This document shows, one piece after another, positions 1 through 10,866 of a stretch of DNA of 64,000 bases; position 1 is the stretch's first letter; each line of letters opens with the position of its first letter. This DNA is from Prorocentrum cordatum (lineage: Eukaryota > Sar > Dinophyceae > Prorocentrales > Prorocentraceae): assembly GCA_963575745.1 (NCBI GenBank), contig CAUYUJ010018864.1, positions 102,001-166,000 on the forward strand, given 5' to 3'. The position numbers and the translations under genes were made by a program. Under the pieces are notes generated by a model. That model did not search any database. It worked only from the letters and a program-made list of their open reading frames with translations, and was not told where the DNA came from.

Positions 1-1
1 T

Positions 2-643
2 CCCCTGGCCACGTATTTCGATTTCAACTCCGAGCCGATGTGCATGGTGATGAAGTTCGCAGACAGGGAGGAGCGGGGAACACTGACGAAAGGAGGCGAT
101 GGTTTCTTGGATGCCGTGTTTCCCGACGGCAGGACGGAGAAGACGGAGCAGCCCAACGCCCTCCTGGCAGCAAGAGCGGCAGCCGCGCAGGCGAAGGCGA
201 AAGCGTGCAAAAAAGGGAAGCCAGCAGGACATGTAGTGGCAAAGAAGCCTGCAATGAGAAAGCCCAGTGCAGCCGCCGCGAACACGGAGACGGACCAGGA
301 CGATGAGGGGGAGGAGGAAGAGCAGCTGGAACCCGATGAGCCCGTGGATGCTGCAGATGAGCCCTCGGTCGGCGCTGGGCCCCCCGCTGGCCACGCCGAC
401 CGCGGGTACAGCGTGATGTACTACAAGAGGGACCACTCTATCGGGTTGAAGCGGACGCACGGTGAGAAGAACCAGTTTGTGAGTTTCGGCGGGAAAAAGT
501 ACAAGGACACCTTGGACGAGGCCACGCTCAGGGAGATCGGCGCAGAGCTGAAGAAGGCCTTGGTCGACGGCACCGTGGCTGACACCAAGGAAGCTGCTAA
601 GGCGGAGGCTGAGCGCTTAGTGGCACAGCGCTTGGGCGACTAA
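2..643 (+). CDS. Uncharacterised Lys/Ala-rich protein, 5'-partial
   Basis: The frame is open from base 2, so the N-terminus lies outside the window; the first ATG (38) is probably internal because the frame upstream reads naturally (PLATYFDFNSEP). It ends at the TAA at 641-643. In order it has a short N-terminal part (MKFADREERGTL), an Ala/Lys-rich linker with KKPAMRKPSAAAA, an acidic run, and a C-terminal module beginning YSVMYYKRDHSIGLKR and containing FGGKKY and a charged helix. Proteins with a KKPA-type linker and a short Tyr/Trp-start, Gly-Gly-Lys module are common and unannotated in dinoflagellates (from memory). No catalytic motif is visible. Function unknown. Confidence 0.6.
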   Translation, partial: PLATYFDFNSEPMCMVMKFADREERGTLTKGGDGFLDAVFPDGRTEKTEQPNALLAARAAAAQAKAKACKKGKPAGHVVAKKPAMRKPSAAAANTETDQDDEGEEEEQLEPDEPVDAADEPSVGAGPPAGHADRGYSVMYYKRDHSIGLKRTHGEKNQFVSFGGKKYKDTLDEATLREIGAELKKALVDGTVADTKEAAKAEAERLVAQRLGD

Positions 644-1397
644 TCGCATCCATCCTCATCATCGCATCCATCATCATCATCATCCTTACCGTCTTCATCG
701 CCATTGCCATCGCCATACCCGTTGGCAGAGCGCCCTCTCCAGTGCTAGACGACACCCCCTCATCGCAGGGGCGCCCCTCCGTGAGGGGACCGCGCGATGG
801 ATTGGCGAGTGATGGAACCCCTTAAGAGGGGAACCCCTTAAGAGGGGCTTCAGCACACTCGCGATAAGACAGGGCAACGGCCCCCTCCGAGAGGGGACCC
901 CTCGGGGAGGGGATCAAAGGTGCGGCAGTCTGCTTACTCATTATGTGTGTGGCATTGCGTTTCCTCCTCGTTCCATCCCTCTCCCATTTGCTTTCATGTT
1001 CTTCATCCGCAACCGTTCGACAGAGCTGACGCCCAGCGCGCTTGGGGGCCAGCCCCCCGCCCCGAGCTCGCGGCCATGCGGGCGCTCATCGTGTGCCTCT
1101 CGGCGCTCCAGGCCGCGCGGAAGCAGAATGCAAGGGGGGAGTTGGGGCAGGATGAGGAGAAAAGTAAGAGTGACGGCCACTTGTTTGGCCATCTGGGCGA
1201 TAAAAAATCAATCCAGCAGCCGAGTTTTAGACCCACCTTTTTTAGCAAAAAAAGGGGGTCTAAAATTGGACGAATTCCTATGAAATTCCATTACATTCAC
1301 CCCCCCGAAGGGCCTCCCACGAGGCCCCCAGATTTTAGCCTTTTGAGTCTGACTAAAAACTTTCGGCCGCAACCGTTCTGGACCCCAGGCTTCCGGC
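644..1397. other. Gene-free stretch with CCCCT/AGGGG hairpins
   Basis: A short CAT/CATC-rich run (645-690) is followed by short inverted repeats of the form CCCCT-few bases-AGGGG (750-915). From about 1000 to 1390 I see nothing convincing; ORFs here change frame and lack family features. It may be intergenic or hold introns and unrecognised short exons of the gene starting at 1398. Confidence 0.5.
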
Positions 1398-1996
1398 ATG
1401 ATGATGTCGGGCGGCTGCGGCGGCGGGCTGCCTCCAGAAGGCGGTGGCGGCGGCAAGCGGCCTCACGAGGAGCTGGGGGTACACGTGGTTAAGGCGCCCC
1501 TTCCTGAGGGGATCCGTTTACAGAGAAGGGGATCCGTTTACAGAGACCCCTGCCAGAGGGGATTTATCGATAGAACCTCCCCTTCCTGAGGGGATTCATT
1601 CACAGAGACCCGTGACCCTTCCTGAAGGGATTGATTTACAGAGACACCCTGCAGGACGGGCACGCGCCTGTCTTTGAGGTCGACGACGACGACAGCGAGG
1701 CGGAGGAGGAATTCATGCTGGACTTCCAGGACCACAGGAAGCGGTACACCCGCTCGTCCCACCGCTTGTGGCTTCGCAAGATGAACTGCAAGAAGTGTTG
1801 GCAGTGCGGCAAACACACCTTCTTCTCGGTGTGCGTTGGCAAGGCGTGCCAGGAACACCACGCGACCCAGTGGTTCCACGAGCACGGCGACCGCGACCGC
1901 AACGGGAGGAGGTGGAGGGGCGGCAAGAGCGAGGTCGCCAGAGCCAGGCAACGCAAGGGTGCAAGTGGTGGGGAGGGGGGAACCCTCAAACATTGA
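1398..1996 (+). CDS. Uncharacterised Cys/His-rich small protein, two exons
   Basis: Exon 1 is 1398-1478 (start MMMSGGCGGGLPPEGG) and exon 2 is 1655-1996, ending in TGA. The 176-nt intron 1479-1654 has a GT donor and CAG acceptor and is phase 0, so the exons join cleanly as ...EELG|DGHAPVFEV. The product is about 140 aa: Gly-rich start, an acidic stretch DDDDSEAEEEF, then a Cys/His cluster CKKCWQCGKH...CVGKACQEHH that could bind zinc, then a basic Arg/Gly tail. The spacing of Cys and His is seen directly; metal binding is inferred. More exons could lie upstream. Function unknown. Confidence 0.55.
1487..1654 (+). repeat. Imperfect tandem repeat filling an intron
   Basis: Between the two exons of the preceding gene, four to five degenerate copies of a unit of roughly 20-36 nt occur. 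Each carries AGGGGAT near its start and (T)TTACAGAGA near its end, and several are preceded by CCCCTTCCTG so that the unit can fold as CCCCT...AGGGG. The last copy runs into the CTGCAG acceptor. Confidence 0.7.
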
Positions 1997-2262
1997 GGAA
2001 TGAAGTTATGTCGGTTTGATGTTTTGATTTTCTCAATGTTTATCCTGGTCAGTTTTCTGCGCCTGCCAGGCACTGGCAGCGGAGGTGCGATACCAGGGAG
2101 GCGGTCTTGGTCGGCCTGCTGCAGGACCGCACCCCCCCCCCTCTGCCCCGCGCTGCCAAGAAGGGAGGGCCCCTGTTTGAGGGGATAAACGAGGGGGGAC
2201 CGAATAAACGCAAGAAGAGGCCCCTCTCATGGGGGTGAGCTTACTTCGTCGTTCCCCGACAG

Positions 2263-3195
2263 GAGCAGCAGAACGAAACAGCAGCGCAGCCGCCGCCCCC
2301 GCAGGGGGGGCCAACGCCACCGATCGGCCCGCCACCCGCAGCACTGTAGCAGCAGCAGCGGCTGGACCCCCCGCAGCAGCAGCAGCAGCAGCAGCACCCG
2401 CCCGCAGCAGCAGCAGCAGCGGCAGCACCTGCCGAAGCAATGCAGGTTGACGGATCCGACGACGGAGCCCGAGAGGGGGAGGAAGAAGAGGAGGATGAGG
2501 GCGAGGAGGAAGAGGGCATGGAGGAGGAAGCGGAGTCAGAGGAGCCTGATGAGCTGATGAGGCTAGAGGAAGAGCACGCAAGGCAGCATCGGAGGCTCTT
2601 GCGGGCATTGAATCGCACGGAGGCGGCGCAGAGGAGCGTCGAAAGGCACAAGGAGCGCCTTCGGCAGGAGCAGGAGCGCAGGGCAGAGCAGGAGATCATC
2701 CGCCTGAGGCGGGCGCAACAACAGCAGAGGGACGCCGCGCTGAGGCGGGAGGCAGAGGCCCGCCTGGAGCTGCAGAGGGCAGCAGAGGCCGCCGAAGCGC
2801 AGGCGAGGACGAGGCTGCTGGCTGCCGAAGCGGCCGCACGGAGGGCGGAAGAGGCGGCCAAGGCTGCCAAGGATGCGGAGGACGCAGCGCGGGCCAAGGA
2901 GGAAGCGGAGCAGAAACAGAAACGAGAGGCAGAGGAGCGGCAGGCGGCAGAGACGGCAGCGCCAGAAGCGGCAACACCAGAGCAGCCAGAGACGGGCGCA
3001 GCAACGGCGGACGCAGCCAGGGCGGACGCGGAGAACGCAGACAACAAAAAGAAGGAGCCCAAAGCAAAAAAAAAGGCCCCGCGCGGACCAGGCGGAGGGC
3101 AGACCCTCGAAAGGAGGGAGGGGCAGCAAAGACAAGGACAAGGACACTGAGAAGGACAAGGGCAAGCGCCCGAGGGCGACCTCTAAGAGGGGCTA
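2263..3195 (+). pseudogene. Acidic, Gln/Ala-rich coiled-coil protein, possibly broken
   Basis: The clear ORF is 2440-3150 (start MQVDGSDDGA). It has an acidic run, then about 120 residues of Glu/Arg/Ala helix (heptad-like, LRRAQQQQRDAALRREAEA), then a Lys-rich tail. Two features suggest damage or mis-sequencing. The same frame continues upstream to about 2263 through a Pro/Gln-rich stretch but meets a TAG at 2347-2349 sitting directly before CAG CAG CAG. Downstream, removing one base from the A9 run at 3066-3074 would join the frame to a longer Lys/Asp-rich tail (KDKDKDTEKDKGK) ending at 3195. Alternative: two introns. No known domain; coiled coil is inferred from composition. Confidence 0.5.
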
Positions 3196-3517
3196 GGACC
3201 GCTTCTCCATCCTCCTGGTCACTCTTCCTCCTGCTCCTGCTTGTCGCCCGCCCTCCTCCTTGTCCATATCCCTCTTGCTTCTGCTCTTCCTCCTTGTCAA
3301 TCTTCCTCCTGCACCCCCATCCGCCCCAGGACGGCGCGCCCTGAGCCGCGGGGCGACCGCGTCGGCGACGGCGCCGACATCCATATACATTTGCGCGGCC
3401 TCTCGCGCCAGAATAGAGGCGGTGCGGGTTAAGGGGGCTCTGATTGACTGCGGCCCCTTCATTGCAGGGGCGCGCGCGGCTGCCCCTGGCAGAGGGGACG
3501 GGCGATCACGAAACCGA

Positions 3518-3705
3518 TTATCTTAAGGGGAAATTCTCTTTGGAGAATTCTCTTAAGAGAATTCTCTTAAGAGAATTCTCTTAAGAGAATTCTCTAAGAG
3601 AATTCTCTTAAGAGAATTGTGTGGATGTCTCAGGCAAAACCAACAATTCTCTTAAGAGAATTCTCTTAAGAGAATTCTCTTAAGAGAATTCTCTTAAGAG
3701 AATCT
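3518..3705. repeat. Palindromic TTCTCTTAAGAGAA array in two halves
   Basis: About ten copies of the 14-nt palindrome TTCTCTTAAGAGAA run head to tail (each also reads AGAGAATTCTCT across the joint). They are split by one 30-nt spacer at about 3618-3648 that contains GGATGTCTCAGGCAAAAC. Every unit is self-complementary, so the whole block can extrude as a cruciform. Confidence 0.9.
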
Positions 3706-4344
3706 CTCTCAAGGTCGCTTGCAGTGCACCCCCCCTCGCTGCATGGGGGCCAGACGAGTCCCGCTGAGGGGCGAAACGCCCCTGGCTGAGGGTGGGGGGG
3801 GAGGGGGCGGGGCTGAGCCGTATCTGACGGGCCCCCTAGGGGGGTTGGGGGGCGCGGTGTTCCTGATTGAGGGGAGCCCCTGAAACATCTTTGACGGGCC
3901 CCTTGCGGAGGGGCACCGCCGTCCTTTACTGAGGGTGAGCCCCTTTAATGAGGGGGGGCAGTGTGAGCAGGGGCAGCAGGGGGGAGCAGTAGCATTGCAT
4001 CATGGGTGAGTCGTTCGGGCCCCTGTGCTTGCCTGCCGCGCAAAGCAATCCAGAGAGGGGGGTGCCCCTTTTTGAGGGGGCGCGCACCCCTTACTGAGGG
4101 GGAGGCCCTGGCACACCCCCTCCCCCTCCCCGCCTCACCGCTGATGAGGTAGCACCCCTTCTCTTCGAGGGGGAGGAGGCGACCGCGTGGGTTGCGAGCC
4201 CCTTCGAGGGGAGAGAAACGAACCCCTGGCTGAGGGGAAGGCTCGACGATACTGAAATGTACCACCACACACGCCACACCCACAGCACCACACCACACCC
4301 ACACGCACCACTGAAGTGCGCGGGGAAGGCCCCCGACGATCTAC
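3706..4344. other. G-rich gene-free stretch with CCCCT/AGGGG hairpins
   Basis: Repeated fragments of the form GCCCCTTnnTGAGGGG occur throughout (for example near 3840, 3890-3950, 4070-4100, 4155-4235), with runs of six or more G. A CA-rich run (CACACACGCCACACC) lies at about 4263-4310, just before the next gene. No exon is recognised. Confidence 0.5.
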
Positions 4345-4497
4345 TTGCCATTCGCAGGCGTTTCGGCTGCCGCAGGGCATTTCGATTTTGCTGCTGTATC
4401 CCAAATTTCAGGGGTCAGTCCCGCGGCAGCCATGCCCGCCCCAGGAGTAGTCTCTCCTCTGCTCCTGCTGGGCACTCTCCTCACACCGTTGTGCAGC

Positions 4498-5735
4498 ATG
4501 GCGCCGAAGACGAAGATCGAGGGCCAGGGCGCACCAGCGGCGAAGAAGTCGAAGGCGGCCCCGAAGGGGCACGGGCTCGACAAGCAGGAGGCCGACAAGA
4601 TGAGGGCGTGGCTCAAGTACCAGTCGGAGAAGAAGGACGGCAGCGGGAAACCTACGAGCACAGCAGAATCCGCCAGAGCAGCCCAGGCGCTTTGGAACGG
4701 GATGAAGGACCCAGCCGATCGGAAGCGTTTCTTGCAGACCTTCGCGAGTGACAAGGATAAGACACTTGACTGGTTGGCCACCTTCGAAGAGAGATGCACG
4801 AATGAAGAGGTGCACACGCGCTCTGCCAAGAAAGGGTACCGGAATGTATCGCAGGCACTGGCCCTCAAGAACCTCACCATCAAAGACTTTGCGAACATCC
4901 AGGAAGCCACTGCCTTCGTGCAGGAATGGTGGGAGGAGAACAGCGAAGAGCATGGCACCAAAGAAGAATTCCCCATCAAGGAAGATGTCAAGGACAGGCC
5001 TCTGTGGAAGGAGTGGTACTTCGTCGAGCGCAACATGGACGATGACCAGCTGGTGACGAAGGACTCGCGCACCTTCAAGGGGACGTCCAACCTGAAGAAC
5101 CTGAAGCAACTCGAAGCTGCAGGCATCAGGATGGCCGAGCTCCCGTCGTCCAGCGCTTCGGGGTCGGGTGGGGGCGGCGAGGTGAAGATCGAGAATCCGC
5201 ACTGGCCAGAGATCGTGAGTAAGAAGGACGAGATCGCGCGCCGTCCTCGGCAGCCGCCCCCTGCCCTTCCATCTCTGGTGCTCTGCCAGACCCCTCCCAG
5301 AGGGGGGCCCTCTCCCCCGCCACGCCCCCGCCGCCCCTCCTGGAGGGGATGGCGATAGAAACTGGTTCGTATCCGTTCTGTCGTGCGTTGTTTGCGTTGA
5401 AAAGCATGTCGGCGCATTGCTTGTTTATGATCCCTACCAAGGCAAATGCTGGTCAAGTATCAGAAGGAGCTGAAGGTCCTAAAGCACACGAAGAATCAGT
5501 TGCTCGCGAAGGCTGGGGATCAGGATCAGAAGGACCGTCTGAGCTTCCAGAACTGGGCCAATGAGTGCAAGAAGTGCGTGGACAATGCGGACCAGCACGA
5601 GACGGCGATGGAGGTTCTGATTGCGAAAATTGAGGGCGCTGATTCTGTCGGCAAGGACACGGACATGTACGATAAGCTGAAGAATGAGGTCCAGGCCGCC
5701 TACAACACACACACGAGCGCATGTCGAGGGCATCA
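4498..5735 (+). CDS. Uncharacterised dinoflagellate-type MAPK-start protein, at least two exons
   Basis: The start is taken at ATG 4498 (MAPKTKIEGQGAPAAKKSK), a start style common in dinoflagellate proteins, although the frame is open from 4345. Exon 1 reads to about 5215-5240, where a GTGAGT at 5214-5219 and later GC dinucleotides are possible donors. Exon 2 begins near 5443 after ACCAAG and continues with MLVKYQKELKVLKHTKNQLL, a helical, Lys-rich region, to about 5720 (EVQAAYNTH). The middle holds WLKYQSEKK, WLATFEERC and a Trp-rich segment (QEWWEE...WKEWYFVER). I know the family only as an unannotated, multi-copy dinoflagellate protein. The intron holds CCCCT...AGGGG hairpins. The 3' end is uncertain. 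Confidence 0.6.
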
Positions 5736-6142
5736 ATTGAGCTGCGGCCCTAGTCAAGCTCTAAGAGTTCCTCATTGAGCTGCGGACCCTACATCTACAT
5801 CTCCATATCAGCAATTACATGCATGCAGTAGGGTTTGAGATGCTCTGCCTCGCCCGACGACGCGCATGCAGCGCTGCCTTTTCCGACGCCCGTGGGAAAA
5901 CGAGAACTTGCCGCTTCCTCTGCCAGGGGTGCCCCTTCGTGAGGGGCCGCGTGTTTCTGGGTTTGCCAGTAAAGAAGCCCCCCTCATCGCAGGGGCGTGG
6001 GGGGAGGGGGGGGCGGGGGGGAGGGGGGCTTGGTATCATCAGGAGGGGAGTAGCAGGAGGGGAGGGGCATGAAAGGGATTGAAGGAGGGCGCGGAGGAGG
6101 GGCGCGGGAAAGGGCAAGGGCCCCTTGCCTCATCCGCGCATG
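5736..6142. other. Gene-free stretch with hairpins and G-runs
   Basis: Two copies of CATTGAGCTGCGGNCCTA (about 5733 and 5775) lie just after the last recognisable codons of the previous gene. Further on are a CCCCTTCGTGAGGGG hairpin (about 5930) and a long G/A-rich run (about 5990-6115). No exon seen. Confidence 0.5.
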
Positions 6143-6167
6143 TCCGTAGCCACTGCAGTGGCTCAAG
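6143..6167 (+). other. Spliced-leader-like sequence (possible SL relic)
   Basis: The bases TCCGTAGCCA (6143-6152) and GGCTCAAG (6160-6167) match the two ends of the 22-nt dinoflagellate spliced leader exactly. Between them are 7 nt (CTGCAGT) in place of the usual TTTT. It sits 40 nt upstream of the start codon of the next gene, on the same strand. There is no GT after the AAG, so it is not an SL RNA gene. A relic left by reinsertion of a trans-spliced mRNA is the inferred explanation; chance is the alternative. Confidence 0.45.
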
Positions 6168-6206
6168 GCCGCCGCGCTCGCGCCTGTCTCCCGCGGGCCC
6201 CGCGGG

Positions 6207-8076
6207 ATGCTTTCCAGGCGGCGGTTGCCTTATGACAGGTTGGGCTTGCCGCCGGAGAGGCGGCTGAGAGCGAACGTGCAGGACCTGATAAGCAGCAACG
6301 TGGTCAGCGGGCAGCGCGGCGCTCAGCTGATCAATGACTGCGTCTCTGCATCTGCGACAGGTCTCTCCGACCTGCACACTACGGAGTCAACGTCGGGCAT
6401 GAAAAACGCTGCCAGGAAGTTCAGGCGGGATTTCTTCAGGAAAGGGTGGCCTCCGCTCTATCACTGCCAGGTGAGGGGCTGGGACCCCAAGTCTGAAACA
6501 GAACAACTGATGGACTTAGCGATGATGCTTCCTCACGAAATACTTCATCAACTTCATCATTTTGGCGAGCGGAGCGTGCTACTGGAGACGTCGAGTCTCG
6601 ACGGCGTGTCTCTGCGCCACGTGCAAAGAGCAAGGGCGGAGAGTGGTCGCAACGACCTGGTGGCCCTGGGCGTGTGGCAGGACGGGGTCCCTTGCTTCTG
6701 GGACCGATCGATGAGCGCAGAGATCATCAGCCTCATGTTGCCAGGGGCTGCGGGGCGCTGGAAAAACCTGCGGGTCCCAATCGCAGCGTTCCTCAAAGAG
6801 CACGTGGGCCCCAACACATTTGATGATGTTTTTGCAGTGGTGCAGTGGAGCTTTGTTCACTTGGCTGCGAAGCGCTGGCCGGCGGCACGGCACGACGGCT
6901 CTCCCTTCGGCGCGCAGGACGCCTGGAGGAAGCGCCGACAAGTGGCCGATGCAACCCTACCAATTGGCGGAGTGCTTTGCCAGATCAAAGGGGACTGGAA
7001 GATGATGAAGGAGGTGCTCAAGCTACCTGGCTGGCAAGATGACGAAGTATGCTTCCTGTGCAACATCAAGAAGGACGAGGCCATGGGAGCGCAACACATC
7101 AGGGGAGGAAGGAAATCCCCTCTGGGAGGGGGTGCGTCGTCGTCGTTTTGCGGCCCCTTCAGGGGGGGTGGAGGAGGAGGGGGAGGAGGGGTGGAGGAGG
7201 AGGAGGAGGAGGAGGAGTGTTTTTGGCTACTCCCCGCAGGTGAAATCGCAGACTGGGAGAGACGCGCCGTGGAGAACGCACCGACGCACATGGCCAGAAG
7301 TCCTTGCGAAGATTATCGTTTCAGGCGAGCAGGTGTGCCCTCTCTTCCAAGTGCCGTATGCGAACGAGAAGTTGCTGAAGCTAGATTGGTTACACGTTGT
7401 TGATCTTGGAGTAGCGGCTGACTTCATAGGGGGCTTGCTATGGTATCTTGTAACGCACAAAAAGGTGGCTGGAACTACCCAGAAAGGCCGCGTCTCCACA
7501 CTACATGGTCATTTGATGGCGTTCTACGACAGGCAGCCGCCAGGTGAGAAGACCAGCCGCCTATCGAGACTGACGCGGGGCGTTGTGAAAGGAAAAAAAG
7601 CAACGACGGCTAAGATGAGGTGCGGCGCGGGGATGCTCAGGCACATGGTTCCATGGGCATTGGAGATGGCGGAGGCTTTCCTTGATAGGAGGAATGGCGT
7701 CGACGAGCGGGCAGCTGTAGAATCGTCCATTCACGCAGGGATGAAAAGCTTATGTCGGTGTTACGAGGCACTCTCTGACAATCACCCATTTGCTGTGGAC
7801 ATTCTTAGAGAGCATTCGAGTAAGTTTGCCACGCAGACGGCCGCTTTGCAAGACGCGCTTCCTGCCCATTTTAAAGTGAAGCCTAAAATGCACATGTTTC
7901 TGGAGCTGTGCATGGGCGGCGGTGAACCAGCGAAGCACTGGAACTATAGGGATGAGGATTTCGGTGGATCTGTAGCTGCATTTGGCCGAAGGAGGGGCCA
8001 AAGGAGGTCCATGAGAGCGTTTTCGGTGGCATGCATCTCTAAGTTCTGCGGCCAGCCGATTGTGCGCATGCTTTGA
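6207..8076 (+). CDS. Transposase-like protein, dinoflagellate multi-copy family (copy A)
   Basis: Exon 1 runs from ATG 6207 (MLSRRRLPYDRLGLPPERR) to about 7070-7110. Exon 2 resumes at about 7240-7255 in another frame (DAPWRTHRRTWPEVLA) and ends at 8076. The intervening 150 nt are G-rich, with CCCCT/AGGGG hairpins and GGA repeats, and read as an intron. Landmarks in order: WQDGVPCFWDRS with Asp at 6681; RHDGSPFGAQDAW; LCQIKGDWK with Asp at 6993; CFLC at 7050 (metal-ligand-like pair); DWLHVVDLG at 7384; VKPKMHMF near 7876; and WNYRDEDFGG with Asp-Glu at 7951-7956. Asp...Asp...Glu in this order suggests an RNase H-fold (DDE) transposase, which is inference. The family is known to me only as unannotated dinoflagellate proteins. 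No terminal repeats were identified. Confidence 0.55.
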
Positions 8077-8119
8077 AAAGAACGCTTCTGTGTGTATCGT
8101 TGTCATTCATTGCTGTCGG

Positions 8120-8307
8120 CTCAAATATATGTTGGACCCCTCCCAGTGGGGCGAGCGCGAGCATGGGCGCTGAAGCCCCGTTTGCCCCAAAACGGCGGGT
8201 CGAACTATTTTCGGCGCGCCCGAACTATAGTTCGACCCGCAGAAAAGTATAACCCCCGCATTATAGTTCGACCCCGCACTATAGATCGACCTTGGAGTCT
8301 CAAGGTT
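8120..8307 (+). repeat. TATAGTTCGACCC repeats flanking satellite array 1
   Basis: Four variants of (TATA)GNTCGACC occur within 110 nt: as its complement GGGTCGAACTA near 8197, in the palindrome CGAACTATAGTTCG near 8220, then TATAGTTCGACCCC near 8262 and TATAGATCGACC near 8281. The last one lies directly before the first 13-bp satellite unit. Confidence 0.7.

Positions 8308-10866
<2,559 letters not shown>

Noticed and set aside
3518-3705. CRISPR-like arrangement of repeats and a spacer
   Set aside because: Repeats abut one another and there is only one spacer; the genome is eukaryotic and no cas genes are present.
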